Origin: Candidatus Pantoea floridensis
Lineage (GTDB): Bacteria > Pseudomonadota > Gammaproteobacteria > Enterobacterales > Enterobacteriaceae
DNA: 64,000 bases
Assembly: GCF_900215435.1 (NCBI RefSeq)
Contig: NZ_OCMY01000001.1
Coordinates: 2,728,001 to 2,792,000, forward strand
Direction: 5' to 3'
Part shown: in pieces, positions 9,139 to 19,171 of the stretch
Layout of the letters: each line of letters begins with the position of its first letter
How positions within the stretch are numbered: the first letter of the stretch is position 1
The notes under the pieces: generated by a model
The model's database searches: none
What the model was told of the DNA's origin: nothing
Seen by the model: the letters and a program-made list of their open reading frames with translations, nothing else
Program-made: the position numbers and the translations under genes

Positions 9139-10341
9139 ATGCAAACTTTTGATGTGGCAATCGCCGGTGGCGGCATGGTGGGGTTGGCCCTCGCCTGCGG
9201 ATTACAAGGTAGCGGCTTACGCGTTGCCGTGCTGGAAAAGGCACCTGAGCCACAATTTGATCCGGCGGCTAACGCGTCGATTCGCGTTTCTGCCATCAAT
9301 GCTGCCAGCGAACGTCTGCTGCAAAAGCTTGACGTGTGGTCAAGCATTCTGGCCCTGCGTGCCAGCGCCTATCACGGTATGGAAGTGTGGGATCAGGACA
9401 GCTTCGGCTCGATCAGCTTTGATGATGAACAGCAGGGGCTATCGCATCTCGGCCATATTATCGAAAACGAAGTGATTCATAGCGCTTTGTGGCAGCGTGC
9501 CAGCAACAGCAGCGATATCACGCTGTTTGCGCCCGCGCAGTTGCAGCAGGTGGCCTTTGGCGATAACGAAGCCTTCATTACGTTGCAAGATGGCAGCATG
9601 ATGAGCGCACGTTTGCTGGTTGCCGCTGACGGCGCAAATTCCTGGCTGCGTGATAAAGCCGATATCCCGCTCACCTTCTGGGATTATGAGCATCATGCAT
9701 TAGTGGCCAATATCCGCACCGACATGCCGCATGATGCCATCGCGCGTCAGGTGTTTCATGGCGATGGCATTCTGGCGTTCCTGCCGATGCAGGATCCGCA
9801 CCTGTGTTCAATTGTGTGGTCGCTCTCGCCGCAGGAAGCTACGCGCCTGCAATCCATGCCGCAAGCGCTGTTTAACCAACAGCTGTCGGTGGCGTTTGAT
9901 ATGCGCCTGGGCCTGTGTCAGGTCGAGAGTGAGCGCAGAACCTTCCCACTGACGGCACGTTATGCACGTAACTTCGCCGCGCACCGCTTGGCATTGGTGG
10001 GTGATGCAGCACACACCATTCATCCGCTGGCCGGACAGGGTGTGAATCTCGGCTTTATGGATGCCGCAGAATTGATTGGTGAGATCCGTCGACTGCATCA
10101 GGAAGGTAAAGACATTGGGCAGCATCTCTATTTGCGCCGCTATGAGCGCAGCCGCAAGCACAGTGCCGCGATGATGTTGGCGGGGATGCAAGGTTTCCGC
10201 GAGCTGTTTGCCGGCACGCATCCGGCGAAAAAACTGCTGCGTGATGTCGGTCTGAAGCTGGCCGATACTTTACCGGGCGTTAAACCCATGATGCTTAAAC
10301 AGGCAATGGGGCTGAACGACTTGCCCAGCTGGATCCGCTAA
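9139..10341 (+). CDS. ubiI: 2-octaprenylphenol hydroxylase (UbiI/VisC)
   Basis: FAD monooxygenase that introduces the C5 hydroxyl in ubiquinone synthesis; 400 residues, as in E. coli. The N-terminal loop VAIAGGGMVGLALACGL, the middle motif LLVAADGANSWLRDKADI near residue 163, and the C-terminal motif LALVGDAAHTIHPLAGQG near residue 284 (with the canonical GDAAH) mark the three FAD segments. It is last in the ygfB-pepP-ubiH-ubiI run and ends in a clear terminator at 10354-10380. ubiH and ubiI are evident paralogues, side by side as in E. coli. Confidence 0.97.
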   Translation: MQTFDVAIAGGGMVGLALACGLQGSGLRVAVLEKAPEPQFDPAANASIRVSAINAASERLLQKLDVWSSILALRASAYHGMEVWDQDSFGSISFDDEQQGLSHLGHIIENEVIHSALWQRASNSSDITLFAPAQLQQVAFGDNEAFITLQDGSMMSARLLVAADGANSWLRDKADIPLTFWDYEHHALVANIRTDMPHDAIARQVFHGDGILAFLPMQDPHLCSIVWSLSPQEATRLQSMPQALFNQQLSVAFDMRLGLCQVESERRTFPLTARYARNFAAHRLALVGDAAHTIHPLAGQGVNLGFMDAAELIGEIRRLHQEGKDIGQHLYLRRYERSRKHSAAMMLAGMQGFRELFAGTHPAKKLLRDVGLKLADTLPGVKPMMLKQAMGLNDLPSWIR

Positions 10342-10353
10342 TTCACCTTGCTG

Positions 10354-10380
10354 ACGGCGCCCAATTGGGCGCCGTTTTTG
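10354..10380 (+). terminator. Rho-independent terminator after ubiI
   Basis: A palindrome of 11-bp arms (ACGGCGCCCAA / TTGGGCGCCGT) followed by five Ts; it ends the ygfB-pepP-ubiH-ubiI transcript. Confidence 0.9.
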
Positions 10381-10763
10381 TCTATTGCACCGTAAAGATG
10401 CACCGCTGCACCGCGATCGCGCCTCGTTTGATTTATTCTAATTTTACCCCTTAATTCGCATTAGTTTATCTCATGCTGCATCAGTGTTGCCGCCATGCTC
10501 ATCCTTAAGTTTGTGGTCCTGATTCACTCAGTTTGCTGCATGAAAGTAATTTAGTCGTATTTTGTGCGAGGCTAATCACAATAATGCAGTGATTTATGCT
10601 GTTCTGTGTTCGATGAGGTGTTGAAAAGTGCTAGGGTTTCACCCTCGTTTTGCTTATGGTTAATTGCCGCATTCGGTGATAACTTCAGCACAAAGAGAAC
10701 GTTTGCGTCAGCCTGATAAGGCGACGCAGGCGCGTCACACTTACTTGTTTTCACAGGATGGTT
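10381..10763 (+). promoter_or_regulatory. gcvTHP control region with GcvA-type CTAAT motifs
   Basis: This 383-bp gap has no credible gene. It contains CTAAT at 10438-10442, ATTAG at 10460-10464 and CTAAT at 10572-10576, the core of GcvA-binding sites in the E. coli gcv operon, where GcvA with GcvR controls expression by glycine and Lrp bends the AT-rich DNA. I see no glycine-riboswitch-like double aptamer. Confidence 0.5.
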
Positions 10764-11861
10764 ATGACTCAGCAAACGCCTCTATTCGAACAGCATCAGG
10801 CATGCGGTGCCCGCATGGTGGACTTCCACGGTTGGATGATGCCGCTGCATTACGGCTCGCAAATGGATGAGCATCACGCGGTGCGCAACGATGCCGGCAT
10901 GTTTGATGTTTCCCACATGACCATCGTCGATCTGCGCGGTGCACGTACCCGCGAGTTTCTGCGCTATCTATTGGCAAATGATGTCGCCAAATTGACTCAG
11001 CCCGGCAAAGCGCTTTACACCGGCATGTTGAATGCCTCGGCTGGCGTCATCGATGATTTGATTGTTTACTTTATGAGCGAAGATTTCTTCCGTCTGGTGG
11101 TTAACTCCGCCACGCGTGAGAAAGATTTGGCGTGGATTAAACAGCATGCGCAGCCGTTTGGCGTGGAATTGACTGAGCGTGACGATCTGGCGCTGATTGC
11201 GGTGCAAGGTCCGAATGCGCAGCAGAAAGCGCAAACGCTGTTTAGCGCCGCTCAGCGAGACGCCGTGACCGGCATGAAGCCGTTCTTCGGTGTACAAGCG
11301 GAAAACCTGTTCATCGCAACGACCGGTTACACCGGCGAAGCAGGCTACGAGATTGCCATGCCTGCCACTGAAGCCGCTGCTTTTTGGCAGCAGCTGTTGG
11401 CCGCAGGTGTTAAACCGGCGGGTTTAGGCGCGCGTGACACGCTGCGCCTGGAAGCGGGCATGAATCTGTATGGTCAGGAGATGGATGAAGGCGTTTCGCC
11501 GTTGGCTGCTAACATGGGCTGGACCATCAGCTGGGAGCCCGCCGATCGTGATTTTATTGGTCGTGATGCCCTGCAAGCGCAGCGCGAAAAAGGCACCGAA
11601 AAATTGGTTGGTTTAGTGATGACCGAAAAAGGGGTGCTGCGTAACGGTCTCACTGTGCGCTTCACCGATGAACAAGGCCAGCCGCAGCAGGGTATTATCA
11701 CCAGTGGTTCCTTCTCGCCAACGCTGGGTTACAGCATTGCGCTGGCACGTGTGCCGGCGGGAATTGGCGAGCAGGCGATTGTGGAAATCCGCAATCGTGA
11801 AATGCCAGTAAAAGTCACTAAACCGATTTTTGTTCGCGCCGGTAAGCCGGTCGCCCAGTAA
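10764..11861 (+). CDS. gcvT: Aminomethyltransferase (glycine cleavage T protein)
   Basis: THF-dependent T protein: takes the aminomethyl group from lipoyl-GcvH, releases ammonia and forms 5,10-methylene-THF. The start at 10764 ([11 protein letters not shown]) is preferred over the ATG two codons upstream because ACAGGA at 10753-10758 is well spaced only for the former. 365 residues (E. coli 364). Landmarks are [15 protein letters not shown] near residue 19, the folate-domain segment IAVQGPNAQ near residue 132 and [18 protein letters not shown] near residue 222. First gene of gcvT-gcvH-gcvP; 23 bp separates it from gcvH. Confidence 0.97.
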   Translation: MTQQTPLFEQHQACGARMVDFHGWMMPLHYGSQMDEHHAVRNDAGMFDVSHMTIVDLRGARTREFLRYLLANDVAKLTQPGKALYTGMLNASAGVIDDLIVYFMSEDFFRLVVNSATREKDLAWIKQHAQPFGVELTERDDLALIAVQGPNAQQKAQTLFSAAQRDAVTGMKPFFGVQAENLFIATTGYTGEAGYEIAMPATEAAAFWQQLLAAGVKPAGLGARDTLRLEAGMNLYGQEMDEGVSPLAANMGWTISWEPADRDFIGRDALQAQREKGTEKLVGLVMTEKGVLRNGLTVRFTDEQGQPQQGIITSGSFSPTLGYSIALARVPAGIGEQAIVEIRNREMPVKVTKPIFVRAGKPVAQ

Positions 11862-11884
11862 TTTTTTTTCAGGAGAAATGGCCA

Positions 11885-12271
11885 ATGAGCAATGTGCCAA
11901 GTGAATTGAAATACCGCGATAGCCACGAATGGGTCCGTAAAGAAGCTGACGGCACCTTCACGGTAGGTATCACCGAACACGCACAGGAACTGCTGGGCGA
12001 TATGGTGTTTGTCGATCTGCCAGACGTCGGCGTCTCCTTCGCGGCCGGTGATGACTGCGCGGTCGCGGAGTCGGTGAAAGCCGCTTCTGACATCTATGCA
12101 CCCTTAAGTGGTGAAATCGTCGCGGTGAATGATCAGCTAGGCGATTCGCCGGAACTGGTTAACAGCGCGCCGTACGCCGAGGGTTGGCTGTTCCGCATCA
12201 AAGCCAGCGACGAATCAGAGCTCGACTCCATGCTGGATGCCGATGCCTACAAAGCCGCGATTGACGAGTAA
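11885..12271 (+). CDS. gcvH: Glycine cleavage H protein
   Basis: Lipoyl carrier shuttling the methylamine group between P, T and L proteins. 128 residues. The lipoylated lysine is K65 within AESVKAASD, in the hairpin typical of lipoyl domains. A strong CAGGAGAA precedes the ATG. Short acidic protein, all-beta hammerhead fold expected. A hairpin with T-run follows at 12283-12313, before gcvP. Confidence 0.97.
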   Translation: MSNVPSELKYRDSHEWVRKEADGTFTVGITEHAQELLGDMVFVDLPDVGVSFAAGDDCAVAESVKAASDIYAPLSGEIVAVNDQLGDSPELVNSAPYAEGWLFRIKASDESELDSMLDADAYKAAIDE

Positions 12272-12282
12272 CCGGTAGTGAC

Positions 12283-12313
12283 AGAAGGTGACGCACAGCG
12301 GCGCCTTCTTTTT
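12283..12313 (+). terminator. Attenuating hairpin between gcvH and gcvP
   Basis: Outer arms AGAAGG / CCTTCT enclose an inner CGC / GCG pairing and are followed by seven or more Ts. It lies inside the operon, so it may limit gcvP transcription or stabilise the gcvTH transcript rather than end the operon. Confidence 0.6.
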
Positions 12314-12371
12314 TTATCTGCTTGACTTAACGCCATTTTTGTAACCCAGCCCGATTCAGGATTTACTGCAA

Positions 12372-15245
12372 ATGACCCAGACTCTCAGCCAGCTCGAACA
12401 TAACGGTGCTTTCATTGAGCGCCACATCGGTCCTACGCCGGAACAACAGGCCTTAATGCTGGAAGCGATTGGTGCCCGTTCGCTCTCATCATTGATCAGT
12501 TCTATTGTGCCTGCCGATATCCAGCTGCCAGGCCCGCCTGCAGTGGGCGATGCCGCGACCGAGCAGCAAGCGCTGGCAGAGCTGAAAGCCATTGCCAGTC
12601 AGAACCACCGCTACAAATCCTGGATCGGCATGGGCTACAGCGCGGTGATCACGCCGCCGGTTATCCTGCGCAATATGCTGGAAAATCCGGGCTGGTACAC
12701 CGCGTATACGCCGTATCAGCCAGAAGTGTCGCAGGGCCGCCTGGAAGCGCTGCTGAACTTCCAAACCCTGACGCTGGATCTAACCGGTCTGGACATCGCG
12801 TCCGCCTCGTTGCTGGACGAAGCCACCGCCGCCGCAGAAGCCATGGCGATGGCTAAGCGCGTCAGCAAATTGAAAAACGCGACAAAATTCTTCATCGCCA
12901 ATGACATTCATCCACAAACGCTGGATGTGGTGCGAACTCGCGCCGAGACCTTTGGTTTCGAATTGATTATTGATAGTGCAGACAAGGCGCTGGATCACGA
13001 CGATCTGTTTGGCGTGCTGCTACAACAGGTGGGTACGCACGGTGAAGTGCACGATTACCGTTCACTGATTACCGAGCTGAAAAGCCGCAAAGTGGTGGTG
13101 AGCGTCGCGGCAGACTTTATGGCGCTGGTGCAGTTAGAAGCGCCAGGCAAGCAGGGCGCAGATATCGTGTTCGGTTCCGCACAGCGTTTCGGCGTGCCGA
13201 TGGGTTATGGCGGACCGCACGCTGCGTTCTTCGCCAGTCGCGACGAACACAAGCGCTCGATGCCGGGTCGTATCATTGGCGTATCACGCGATGCCGCCGG
13301 TAACACCGCGCTGCGCATGGCGATGCAAACCCGTGAGCAGCATATCCGCCGTGAGAAAGCCAACTCCAACATCTGTACTTCTCAGGTGCTGTTGGCGAAT
13401 ATCGCCGGTCTTTATGCTGTTTATCACGGCCCGGCTGGCCTGAAGCGCATTGCTTCCCGCATTCATCGTCTGACCAGCATTCTGGCCGCTGGCCTGCAGA
13501 ACGGCGGCCTGAAACTGCGTCACAACAGCTGGTTTGATACGCTGACGGTAGAAGTTGCTGATAAAGCCGCGGTGCTGAACCATGCACTGAGCTTTGGCGT
13601 CAATCTGCGCAGTGATATCCATAATGCCGTTGGCATTACGCTGGATGAAACCACCACGCGTGAAGACGTGCTGGCACTGTTCGCCATCCTGCTGGGCGAT
13701 GCGCACGGCCAGGATATTGATGCGCTGGATACGGCGGTGGCGGCGGAAAACAGTGCGATTCCGGCCGGTCAGGTGCGTGAAAGCGCCTTCCTGACGCATC
13801 CGGTGTTCAACCGTCATCACAGTGAAACTGAGATGATGCGTTATATGCACAGTCTGGAGAAAAAGGATTTGGCGCTGAATCAGGCGATGATCCCACTCGG
13901 CTCGTGCACCATGAAACTTAACGCCGCTGCTGAAATGATTCCGATCACCTGGCCTGAATTTGCCGAGCTGCATCCGTTCTGCCCGGCAGATCAGGCTTCG
14001 GGTTACCTGCAGATGATTGGTCAGCTATCGCAATGGCTGGTACAGCTAACTGGCTACGACGCGCTGTGCATGCAGCCAAACTCAGGCGCACAGGGTGAAT
14101 ATGCGGGTCTGTTGGCGATTCGTCGTTACCATGAAAGCCGCAACGAAGGCGGCCGTAATGTCTGCCTGATCCCAAGCTCGGCCCACGGCACCAACCCGGC
14201 GTCAGCGCAGATGGCGGGCATGTCGGTTGTCGTTGTGGCTTGCGATAAACAAGGCAATATCGATCTTGGCGATTTGCGTGAGAAAGCCGCACAGGTTGGC
14301 GAGCAGCTCTCGTGCATTATGGTGACCTATCCGTCAACGCATGGGGTTTATGAAGAGACCATTCGCGAAGTGTGCCAGATCGTGCATCAGCACGGCGGCC
14401 AGGTGTATCTCGACGGCGCTAACATGAACGCGCAGGTGGGGATCACCACGCCAGGTTACATCGGCGCGGATGTCTCGCACCTCAACCTGCACAAAACCTT
14501 CTGCATCCCGCACGGCGGCGGTGGCCCGGGCATGGGCCCCATCGGCGTGAAAGCGCATCTGGCGCCGTTCGTGCCGGGTCACAGCGTGGTACAAATTGAC
14601 GGCGTGCTGACGCAGCAGGGCGCAGTTTCTGCAGCTCCTTTCGGTAGCGCCTCGATTCTGCCAATCAGCTGGATGTATATCCGCATGATGGGCGCGGAAG
14701 GCCTGAAGCAGGCGAGTTCAGTGGCGATTCTGAATGCCAACTACATCGCCAGCCGTCTGCAATCCGCTTATCCGATTCTGTACGCAGGTCGCGATGGCCG
14801 CGTGGCGCACGAATGTATTCTTGATATTCGTCCGCTGAAAGAGCAAACCGGCATTAGCGAACTGGATATCGCCAAGCGTCTGATCGATTACGGTTTCCAC
14901 GCACCTACCATGTCATTCCCGGTTGCGGGTACGCTGATGGTTGAGCCAACGGAATCGGAAAGCAAAATTGAGCTGGACCGCTTTATCGATGCGATGCTGG
15001 CCATCCGCATGGAGATCGACCGCGTTGCCGATGGCGAGTGGCCGCTGGAGGATAACCCCTTGGTGAACGCCCCGCACACGCAGACAGAAATCGTCGGTGA
15101 CTGGGCACACCCGTACACCCGCGAGCTGGCGGTGTTCCCGGCAGGCAGCGCTAACAAATACTGGCCGACCGTTAAACGTCTGGACGATGTATTTGGTGAC
15201 CGCAACGTGTTCTGTTCGTGTGTACCCATGAGCGAATACCAGTAA
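12372..15245 (+). CDS. gcvP: Glycine dehydrogenase (decarboxylating), P protein
   Basis: PLP enzyme that decarboxylates glycine and loads the remaining aminomethyl group onto GcvH. 957 residues, the same as E. coli GcvP, as a fused alpha-beta form. The N-terminal half carries the GcvP-N fold ([18 protein letters not shown] near residue 81); the C-terminal half has [17 protein letters not shown] near residue 512 and the PLP lysine K708 in [18 protein letters not shown]. With GcvT, GcvH and lipoamide dehydrogenase (encoded elsewhere) it degrades glycine to CO2, ammonia and methylene-THF. An ERIC element and a terminator follow. Confidence 0.98.
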   Translation: MTQTLSQLEHNGAFIERHIGPTPEQQALMLEAIGARSLSSLISSIVPADIQLPGPPAVGDAATEQQALAELKAIASQNHRYKSWIGMGYSAVITPPVILRNMLENPGWYTAYTPYQPEVSQGRLEALLNFQTLTLDLTGLDIASASLLDEATAAAEAMAMAKRVSKLKNATKFFIANDIHPQTLDVVRTRAETFGFELIIDSADKALDHDDLFGVLLQQVGTHGEVHDYRSLITELKSRKVVVSVAADFMALVQLEAPGKQGADIVFGSAQRFGVPMGYGGPHAAFFASRDEHKRSMPGRIIGVSRDAAGNTALRMAMQTREQHIRREKANSNICTSQVLLANIAGLYAVYHGPAGLKRIASRIHRLTSILAAGLQNGGLKLRHNSWFDTLTVEVADKAAVLNHALSFGVNLRSDIHNAVGITLDETTTREDVLALFAILLGDAHGQDIDALDTAVAAENSAIPAGQVRESAFLTHPVFNRHHSETEMMRYMHSLEKKDLALNQAMIPLGSCTMKLNAAAEMIPITWPEFAELHPFCPADQASGYLQMIGQLSQWLVQLTGYDALCMQPNSGAQGEYAGLLAIRRYHESRNEGGRNVCLIPSSAHGTNPASAQMAGMSVVVVACDKQGNIDLGDLREKAAQVGEQLSCIMVTYPSTHGVYEETIREVCQIVHQHGGQVYLDGANMNAQVGITTPGYIGADVSHLNLHKTFCIPHGGGGPGMGPIGVKAHLAPFVPGHSVVQIDGVLTQQGAVSAAPFGSASILPISWMYIRMMGAEGLKQASSVAILNANYIASRLQSAYPILYAGRDGRVAHECILDIRPLKEQTGISELDIAKRLIDYGFHAPTMSFPVAGTLMVEPTESESKIELDRFIDAMLAIRMEIDRVADGEWPLEDNPLVNAPHTQTEIVGDWAHPYTRELAVFPAGSANKYWPTVKRLDDVFGDRNVFCSCVPMSEYQ

Positions 15246-15252
15246 TTTAGCC

Positions 15253-15369
15253 GTCATACCTTAAGCTGCAGCGGCGTTGGCTGCGGTCCTTCATCCCGGT
15301 CACTTACCGATGTAAGCTCCCGAGGATGTACGAGCTTGCCGCCTTGCTGCATCTCAAATTATCTAGGCT
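15253..15369. repeat. ERIC element
   Basis: The centre reads GTCACTTAC, then a short loop, then ATGTAAGCTCCCGAGGAT, matching the inverted core used for ERIC1R/ERIC2 primers. The flanks (AAGCTGCAGCGGCGTTGGCT on the left, AGCTTGCCGCCTTGCTGC on the right) form the outer part of the imperfect palindrome. It lies between the gcvP stop and the gcvP terminator, the usual intergenic transcribed location for ERIC sequences. Confidence 0.88.
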
Positions 15370-15391
15370 AAAATTCCGGATATATTTTATT

Positions 15392-15420
15392 AAGGGCCGA
15401 CTATTCGGCCCTTTTGTTTT
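15392..15420 (+). terminator. Terminator between gcvP and ygfF
   Basis: Stem AAGGGCCG / CGGCCCTT with an ACTATT loop, followed by TTGTTTT. The T-run abuts the GGAGG ribosome site of ygfF at 15421, so any read-through transcript would have this hairpin immediately beside the ygfF ribosome site. Confidence 0.82.
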
Positions 15421-15430
15421 GGAGGCAAAA

Positions 15431-16174
15431 ATGGATCTGGCATTGGTGACGGGCGGCAGTCGCGGCATTGGACGTGCAACGGCCTTATTGCTGGCGCAGG
15501 CCGGTTATCGTGTAGCGATTAACTATCGCCAGCGTGCAGCTGAAGCGGCGAGCGTGGTGGCAGAAATCGAAGCGCAGGGCGGCAGCGCTTTTGCGCTACA
15601 AGCCGATATCGCTGATGAGGCACAGGTGATGCGCATGTTTGCCCAACTGGATGAGCAAGACGGCGCGCTGCGCGTGTTGGTGAATAACGCCGGAATTTTG
15701 TTTACCCAGTGTCGGGTTGAAGAGTTGGATGCCGAGCGCATTCAGCGCGTGTTCGCCACCAACGTCCTCGGTACCTTTATCTGCTGCCGCGAAGCGGTTA
15801 AACGCATGGGCACGCATCATGGTGGCAAAGGTGGTGCCATCGTCAATGTGTCATCTGCCGCGTCACGCCTTGGTGCGCCAGGTGAATATGTGGATTACGC
15901 CGCGTCGAAAGGGGCGATGGATACGCTAACTAAAGGCTTATCGCTGGAAGTGGCGGCGCAGGGCATTCGCGTTAACAGCGTGCGTCCAGGCCTGATTTAT
16001 ACCGAAATGCACGCCGATGGCGGCGAACCGGGCCGAGTGGATCGTTTAGCGAGTGCGCTTCCCATGGCGCGCGGCGGCCAGGCGGAAGAGATCGCCGAGG
16101 CAATTGTCTGGCTGGCAAGTGATGCTGCGTCGTACGTGACGGGCACTTTTATTGATGCCGCCGGCGGACGCTAA
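15431..16174 (+). CDS. ygfF: Short-chain dehydrogenase/reductase YgfF
   Basis: Classical SDR oxidoreductase of 247 residues, the E. coli YgfF length and position next to gcvP. The start at 15431 follows GGAGG at 15421-15425; the frame is open into the ERIC element but that part is not coding. It has the NAD(P) loop TGGSRGIGRAT near residue 7, the structural NNAG near residue 87, the catalytic Ser in NVSSAASRLG, and Tyr-Lys in YVDYAASKGAM near residue 155. Substrate is unknown; the family includes sugar dehydrogenases and 3-oxoacyl reductases. The bglA gene that sits nearby in E. coli is absent. Confidence 0.9.
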   Translation: MDLALVTGGSRGIGRATALLLAQAGYRVAINYRQRAAEAASVVAEIEAQGGSAFALQADIADEAQVMRMFAQLDEQDGALRVLVNNAGILFTQCRVEELDAERIQRVFATNVLGTFICCREAVKRMGTHHGGKGGAIVNVSSAASRLGAPGEYVDYAASKGAMDTLTKGLSLEVAAQGIRVNSVRPGLIYTEMHADGGEPGRVDRLASALPMARGGQAEEIAEAIVWLASDAASYVTGTFIDAAGGR

Positions 16175-16236
16175 TTGACCTGTTTGGCATGTATGCTGTC
16201 CCTATAAAAGCCGTTCCAAAATCGTACCCGAATATT

Positions 16237-16260
16237 GTAGGGTCGCCATTCATGGCGACT
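16237..16260. repeat. GTAGGG-palindrome, TCGCCAT type
   Basis: GTAGGG followed by TCGCCATTCATGGCGA, a copy of the window's short intergenic palindrome family. It lies in the 241-bp gap between ygfF and trhA. Confidence 0.7.
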
Positions 16261-16415
16261 GATACCTGTTAATGCAGCCAAATTTGCGCGCTAGCCGTTC
16301 ACACCCGCTGACACATTTATTTTAGCGTACATGTGTACTCTGAAATTTATCTTCGCTACTCTGGTTGCTCAGAAATAGCACACTCGCTTTTTCCGTTGTT
16401 CAGGAATCCCCTTCC

Positions 16416-17069
16416 ATGGTACAGAACCGAATTATTGCCGAGGGCTACTCATTGGCAGAAGAGATTGCCAATAGCATCAGCCACGGAATTGGCTGCATTT
16501 TCGGCATCATCGGCTTGGTCTTAATGCTAACGCAAGCCGTCGAATCTCAAGCTAACATCACAGCCATTACCAGCTACAGTTTGTATGGCGGCAGCATTAT
16601 TTTGCTGTACCTTGCCTCAACGCTTTATCATGCAATTCCGCATCAGAGAGCCAAATACTGGCTGAAAAAATTCGACCACTGCGCCATCTATGTTTTGATT
16701 GCCGGCACTTATACACCGTTTTTGCTGGTAGGCCTTAACTCGCCGCTAGCGCAGGGCTTGATGGTGGTGATCTGGAGTCTGGCGCTGATCGGCGTGCTGT
16801 TCAAAATCGCCTTTGCCCACCGCTTTGAAGCGCTGTCGCTGGTGACCTATCTCAGCATGGGATGGTTGTCGTTGGTGGTGATTTATCAGCTGGCAATCAA
16901 ACTGTCGCCGGGCGGGATTTGGCTGCTGGCAGCCGGTGGCGTGGTCTATTCGCTCGGGGTGATTTTCTACGTCTCGCGCCGCATTCCTTACAGCCACGCT
17001 ATCTGGCATGGCTTTGTGCTTGGTGGCAGCGTATTGCACTTCTGCGCAATCTATTTTTATGTGATGTAA
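16416..17069 (+). CDS. trhA: TrhA (YqfA), hemolysin III / PAQR-family membrane protein
   Basis: Inner-membrane protein of 217 residues (E. coli 219) with seven predicted helices. The start [20 protein letters not shown] at 16416 matches E. coli YqfA; the frame opens earlier at 16365 without family similarity. Conserved polar motifs that place it in the PAQR/HlyIII family are NSISHGIGC near residue 17, [10 protein letters not shown] near residue 66 and the final [16 protein letters not shown]. In E. coli TrhA has been tied to membrane energetics and fatty-acid homeostasis. It is followed by 239 bp of degenerate short palindromes. Confidence 0.92.
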   Translation: MVQNRIIAEGYSLAEEIANSISHGIGCIFGIIGLVLMLTQAVESQANITAITSYSLYGGSIILLYLASTLYHAIPHQRAKYWLKKFDHCAIYVLIAGTYTPFLLVGLNSPLAQGLMVVIWSLALIGVLFKIAFAHRFEALSLVTYLSMGWLSLVVIYQLAIKLSPGGIWLLAAGGVVYSLGVIFYVSRRIPYSHAIWHGFVLGGSVLHFCAIYFYVM

Positions 17070-17078
17070 CTTGCGGCC

Positions 17079-17294
17079 AGGTCGCCATAAGTGGCGTAAT
17101 GCTGGTCACTTAAGCAAAAAATTCCTGTTTATGCAGGTGCGCATGAATGCGCACCCTACAAAAACCCGGCTATATCCACGTTGGGTCACCATTCATGGTG
17201 ACCGATCCACGCTTAACTAACGGGCATTACGCCATAAATGGCGGCCCTACATTAGAACCGCACGAACTTCGTAGGGTGCACATTCATGTGCACC
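17079..17294. repeat. Cluster of five short palindromes between trhA and ygfZ
   Basis: Five copies are packed in about 215 bp: a degenerate TCGCCAT copy at 17079-17098, GGTGCGCATGAATGCGCACC ending in CTAC at 17135-17159, GGGTCACCATTCATGGTGACC-type at 17183-17203, a CGCCAT copy ending CCCTAC at 17229-17250, and GTAGGGTGCACATTCATGTG at 17271-17294. Arms of several copies carry compensating changes (TCACC/GGTGA, GCACA/TGTGC) that keep the stem paired. Confidence 0.75.
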
Positions 17295-17308
17295 TAAAAC
17301 AGCGTCAA

Positions 17309-18292
17309 TCATTCTGCCAATGAATACGGCAGCGGCTGAATCGTCAGTTTGCCGCTTTCGTCGCCTTCCACACGCAGCACGCTTTCCGGCTCCAGATCAT
17401 TGTTCATCACCACTTGCACCCACACGCTGCCGTCATCCAGCTGCACGCCAGTGAGCACAGTACCGGTACGACGCCATTTGTCGCCCATTTGCAGTTCCAG
17501 CGAGCCACCAACGTCGGGTACCTTGCTGGCGCTGCCAGCCAGCCAATAAAGTGCACGTTTGTTAGCGCCGCGGAATTTAGCGCGCGCAACCATTTCCTGG
17601 CCGGTGTAGCAGCCTTTTTTGAAACTGATGGCATCTAGCGCCTGCAGATTGGTGGCTTGCGGAATCAGCTGTGCGCTGGTGGCGCTTTCAATTACCGGAA
17701 TACCCGCTTCGATATCCAGCGCCAGCCACTGCAGGCTGTCGTTAAACTGTGCTTCACCGGCGAGTTTCTCTTTAAGCACCTGCGCCTGTTCTGGCGTCGT
17801 CACCAGCAGAAAACGCTCAGCGGGCTGCGCAAACCACAGCAGCGTGCTCTCATCCTGCTGCACCACCGGCGTTTCCGCATCCGGGAGCGTGCTGAACAGG
17901 TTTGCCAGCGCGGCACGTGCCTGGAAACCGGCGACGCCCAGCAACACCGCATCATCATCAGCGACGAGTGTTACCTTGGCGAACACCGCATATTTCTTCA
18001 GCTCATTCAGCTGCTGCTCGCGCAGGTTGCGACGAACCGTGTAGGCATAACCTTCACCACGATGGAACAGACGAATGTTGCTCCACATCTTCCCCTTAGC
18101 ATCGCAGTGTGCGGCCGGGCGATGTTGTGTTGCATCCATGGCGGCGACATCCAACGTCAACTGACCTTGCAGATAAGAGGTGCTGTCCTTGCCCTGCACC
18201 TTAACCAGTGCCCATTCGTCGAGCGACATCAGGGTTAAAGGCAGGCGTGCCGATGCAGCAGGCTGGCGGGGAGGAAGGGTAAAAATCGACAT
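17309..18292 (-). CDS. ygfZ: YgfZ, folate-binding Fe-S cluster assembly/repair protein
   Basis: 327 residues (E. coli 326), GcvT-like fold. The family signature [17 protein letters not shown] is near residue 225, with the conserved cysteine. YgfZ uses tetrahydrofolate and supports [4Fe-4S] enzymes such as MiaB and succinate dehydrogenase, in keeping with the divergent sdhE gene next to it. Cytoplasmic. The region before the start (18293-18510) is shared with the sdhE promoter. Confidence 0.96.
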   Translation of the reverse strand: MSIFTLPPRQPAASARLPLTLMSLDEWALVKVQGKDSTSYLQGQLTLDVAAMDATQHRPAAHCDAKGKMWSNIRLFHRGEGYAYTVRRNLREQQLNELKKYAVFAKVTLVADDDAVLLGVAGFQARAALANLFSTLPDAETPVVQQDESTLLWFAQPAERFLLVTTPEQAQVLKEKLAGEAQFNDSLQWLALDIEAGIPVIESATSAQLIPQATNLQALDAISFKKGCYTGQEMVARAKFRGANKRALYWLAGSASKVPDVGGSLELQMGDKWRRTGTVLTGVQLDDGSVWVQVVMNNDLEPESVLRVEGDESGKLTIQPLPYSLAE

Positions 18293-18510
18293 GGGTCATT
18301 CCTGATTAATGAGGTAATAGGTAGCAATGGTAAAAGAGCAGTGCGGCTTTGCAACCTGTTTACTGAATCTGGCGCACAAATCGCGTGATGTCCTTTGCAA
18401 ATCAAGGGCCGTAACGCCGAGACATTGCACAGGGATAAGCACAGCGCCTGCAGCGAGAAAAAAAAGCAGGTACACTGAGCTCCACTGTTTTTAGCCATGG
18501 AATGAGAGAC

Positions 18511-18777
18511 ATGGAAATTAATGACAAAGCCCGCGTCCAATGGGCGTGCCGCCGCGGTATGCTGGAACTGGATATCGCTATTATGCCGTTCTTTAAGTAC
18601 GAATATGATTCGCTTAATGATACCGACAAACAGGTGTTTATCGCGCTGCTGAAGAGTGACGATCCTGACTTGTTCAACTGGTTGATGAATCACGGTGAAC
18701 CGGTGGATCCCGAGTTCAAACGCATGGTGAAACTGATTCAGCAGCGCAATCGTGAACGCGGTCCGGTGGCGATGTAA
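18511..18777 (+). CDS. sdhE: SdhE, FAD assembly factor for succinate dehydrogenase
   Basis: 88-residue all-helical protein that promotes covalent flavinylation of SdhA and FrdA. The essential RGMLELD motif is at residues 15-21 (Gly16 and Glu19 are the residues known to matter). The start at 18511 ([11 protein letters not shown]) matches E. coli; an ATG three codons upstream is in frame but less conserved. The 3' end overlaps ygfX by 26 bp, as in other enterobacteria. Confidence 0.95.
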   Translation: MEINDKARVQWACRRGMLELDIAIMPFFKYEYDSLNDTDKQVFIALLKSDDPDLFNWLMNHGEPVDPEFKRMVKLIQQRNRERGPVAM

Positions 18778-19171
18778 TCTGCGGGCGTCACCCAGTGCGC
18801 GAGCACTGAATGTGGCGCTGTTTGCGCTGTGCGTGGCTTTACTGCTGAGCCTGAGCTGGCCAGACGAATGGGCGTGGTGTATAGCGCCGATTTTAGTACT
18901 GCTGCTGGTGGAAGGCTGGCGTAACGAGCGACATCTGGTGCAGCGCGTAGGCTGTCTGGCGTTGGACGTGAACGGCGAGTGGCTGTGGCGTGAGGCGCGC
19001 TGGCGAACAGAACGTAAAGCGGATTGGCTGCCGTTTGGCGTCTTGCTGGTGCTGCGTAATCAGCAGGGTAAGCGCTGGCGGCTGTGGCTGATGCACGATA
19101 ATCTGCCGCCCGGCGAATGGCGCACGTTACGCGCCTGCTGTTTTCTGCATGAGGAGCAAACGCTGCCCTAA
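18752..19171 (+). CDS. ygfX: YgfX (CptA), inner-membrane protein
   Basis: 139-residue protein with two N-terminal transmembrane helices ([18 protein letters not shown] and an adjacent [16 protein letters not shown]) and a C-terminal basic, Trp-rich cytoplasmic part ([20 protein letters not shown]). The likely start is GTG 18752 inside the end of sdhE, giving a [10 protein letters not shown] head that lines up with the LWQSDLR head of the E. coli protein. It was proposed as a toxin partner of SdhE (YgfY/YgfX), a role later questioned; in Serratia it is tied to pigment and SdhE function. Sequence conservation is low, so the call leans on position and topology. Confidence 0.85.
   Translation: MNAVRWRCNLRASPSARALNVALFALCVALLLSLSWPDEWAWCIAPILVLLLVEGWRNERHLVQRVGCLALDVNGEWLWREARWRTERKADWLPFGVLLVLRNQQGKRWRLWLMHDNLPPGEWRTLRACCFLHEEQTLP

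Noticed and set aside
10381..10763. Glycine riboswitch upstream of gcvT
   Set aside because: No tandem aptamer pattern is visible, and enterobacterial gcv operons use GcvA/GcvR.
13284..13973. A 229-codon open frame antisense to gcvP
   Set aside because: It lies wholly within the conserved P-protein gene and its product shows no family features.
17079..17294. A CRISPR array between trhA and ygfZ
   Set aside because: The repeats are palindromic, degenerate, in both orientations and irregularly spaced, and no cas gene is present.
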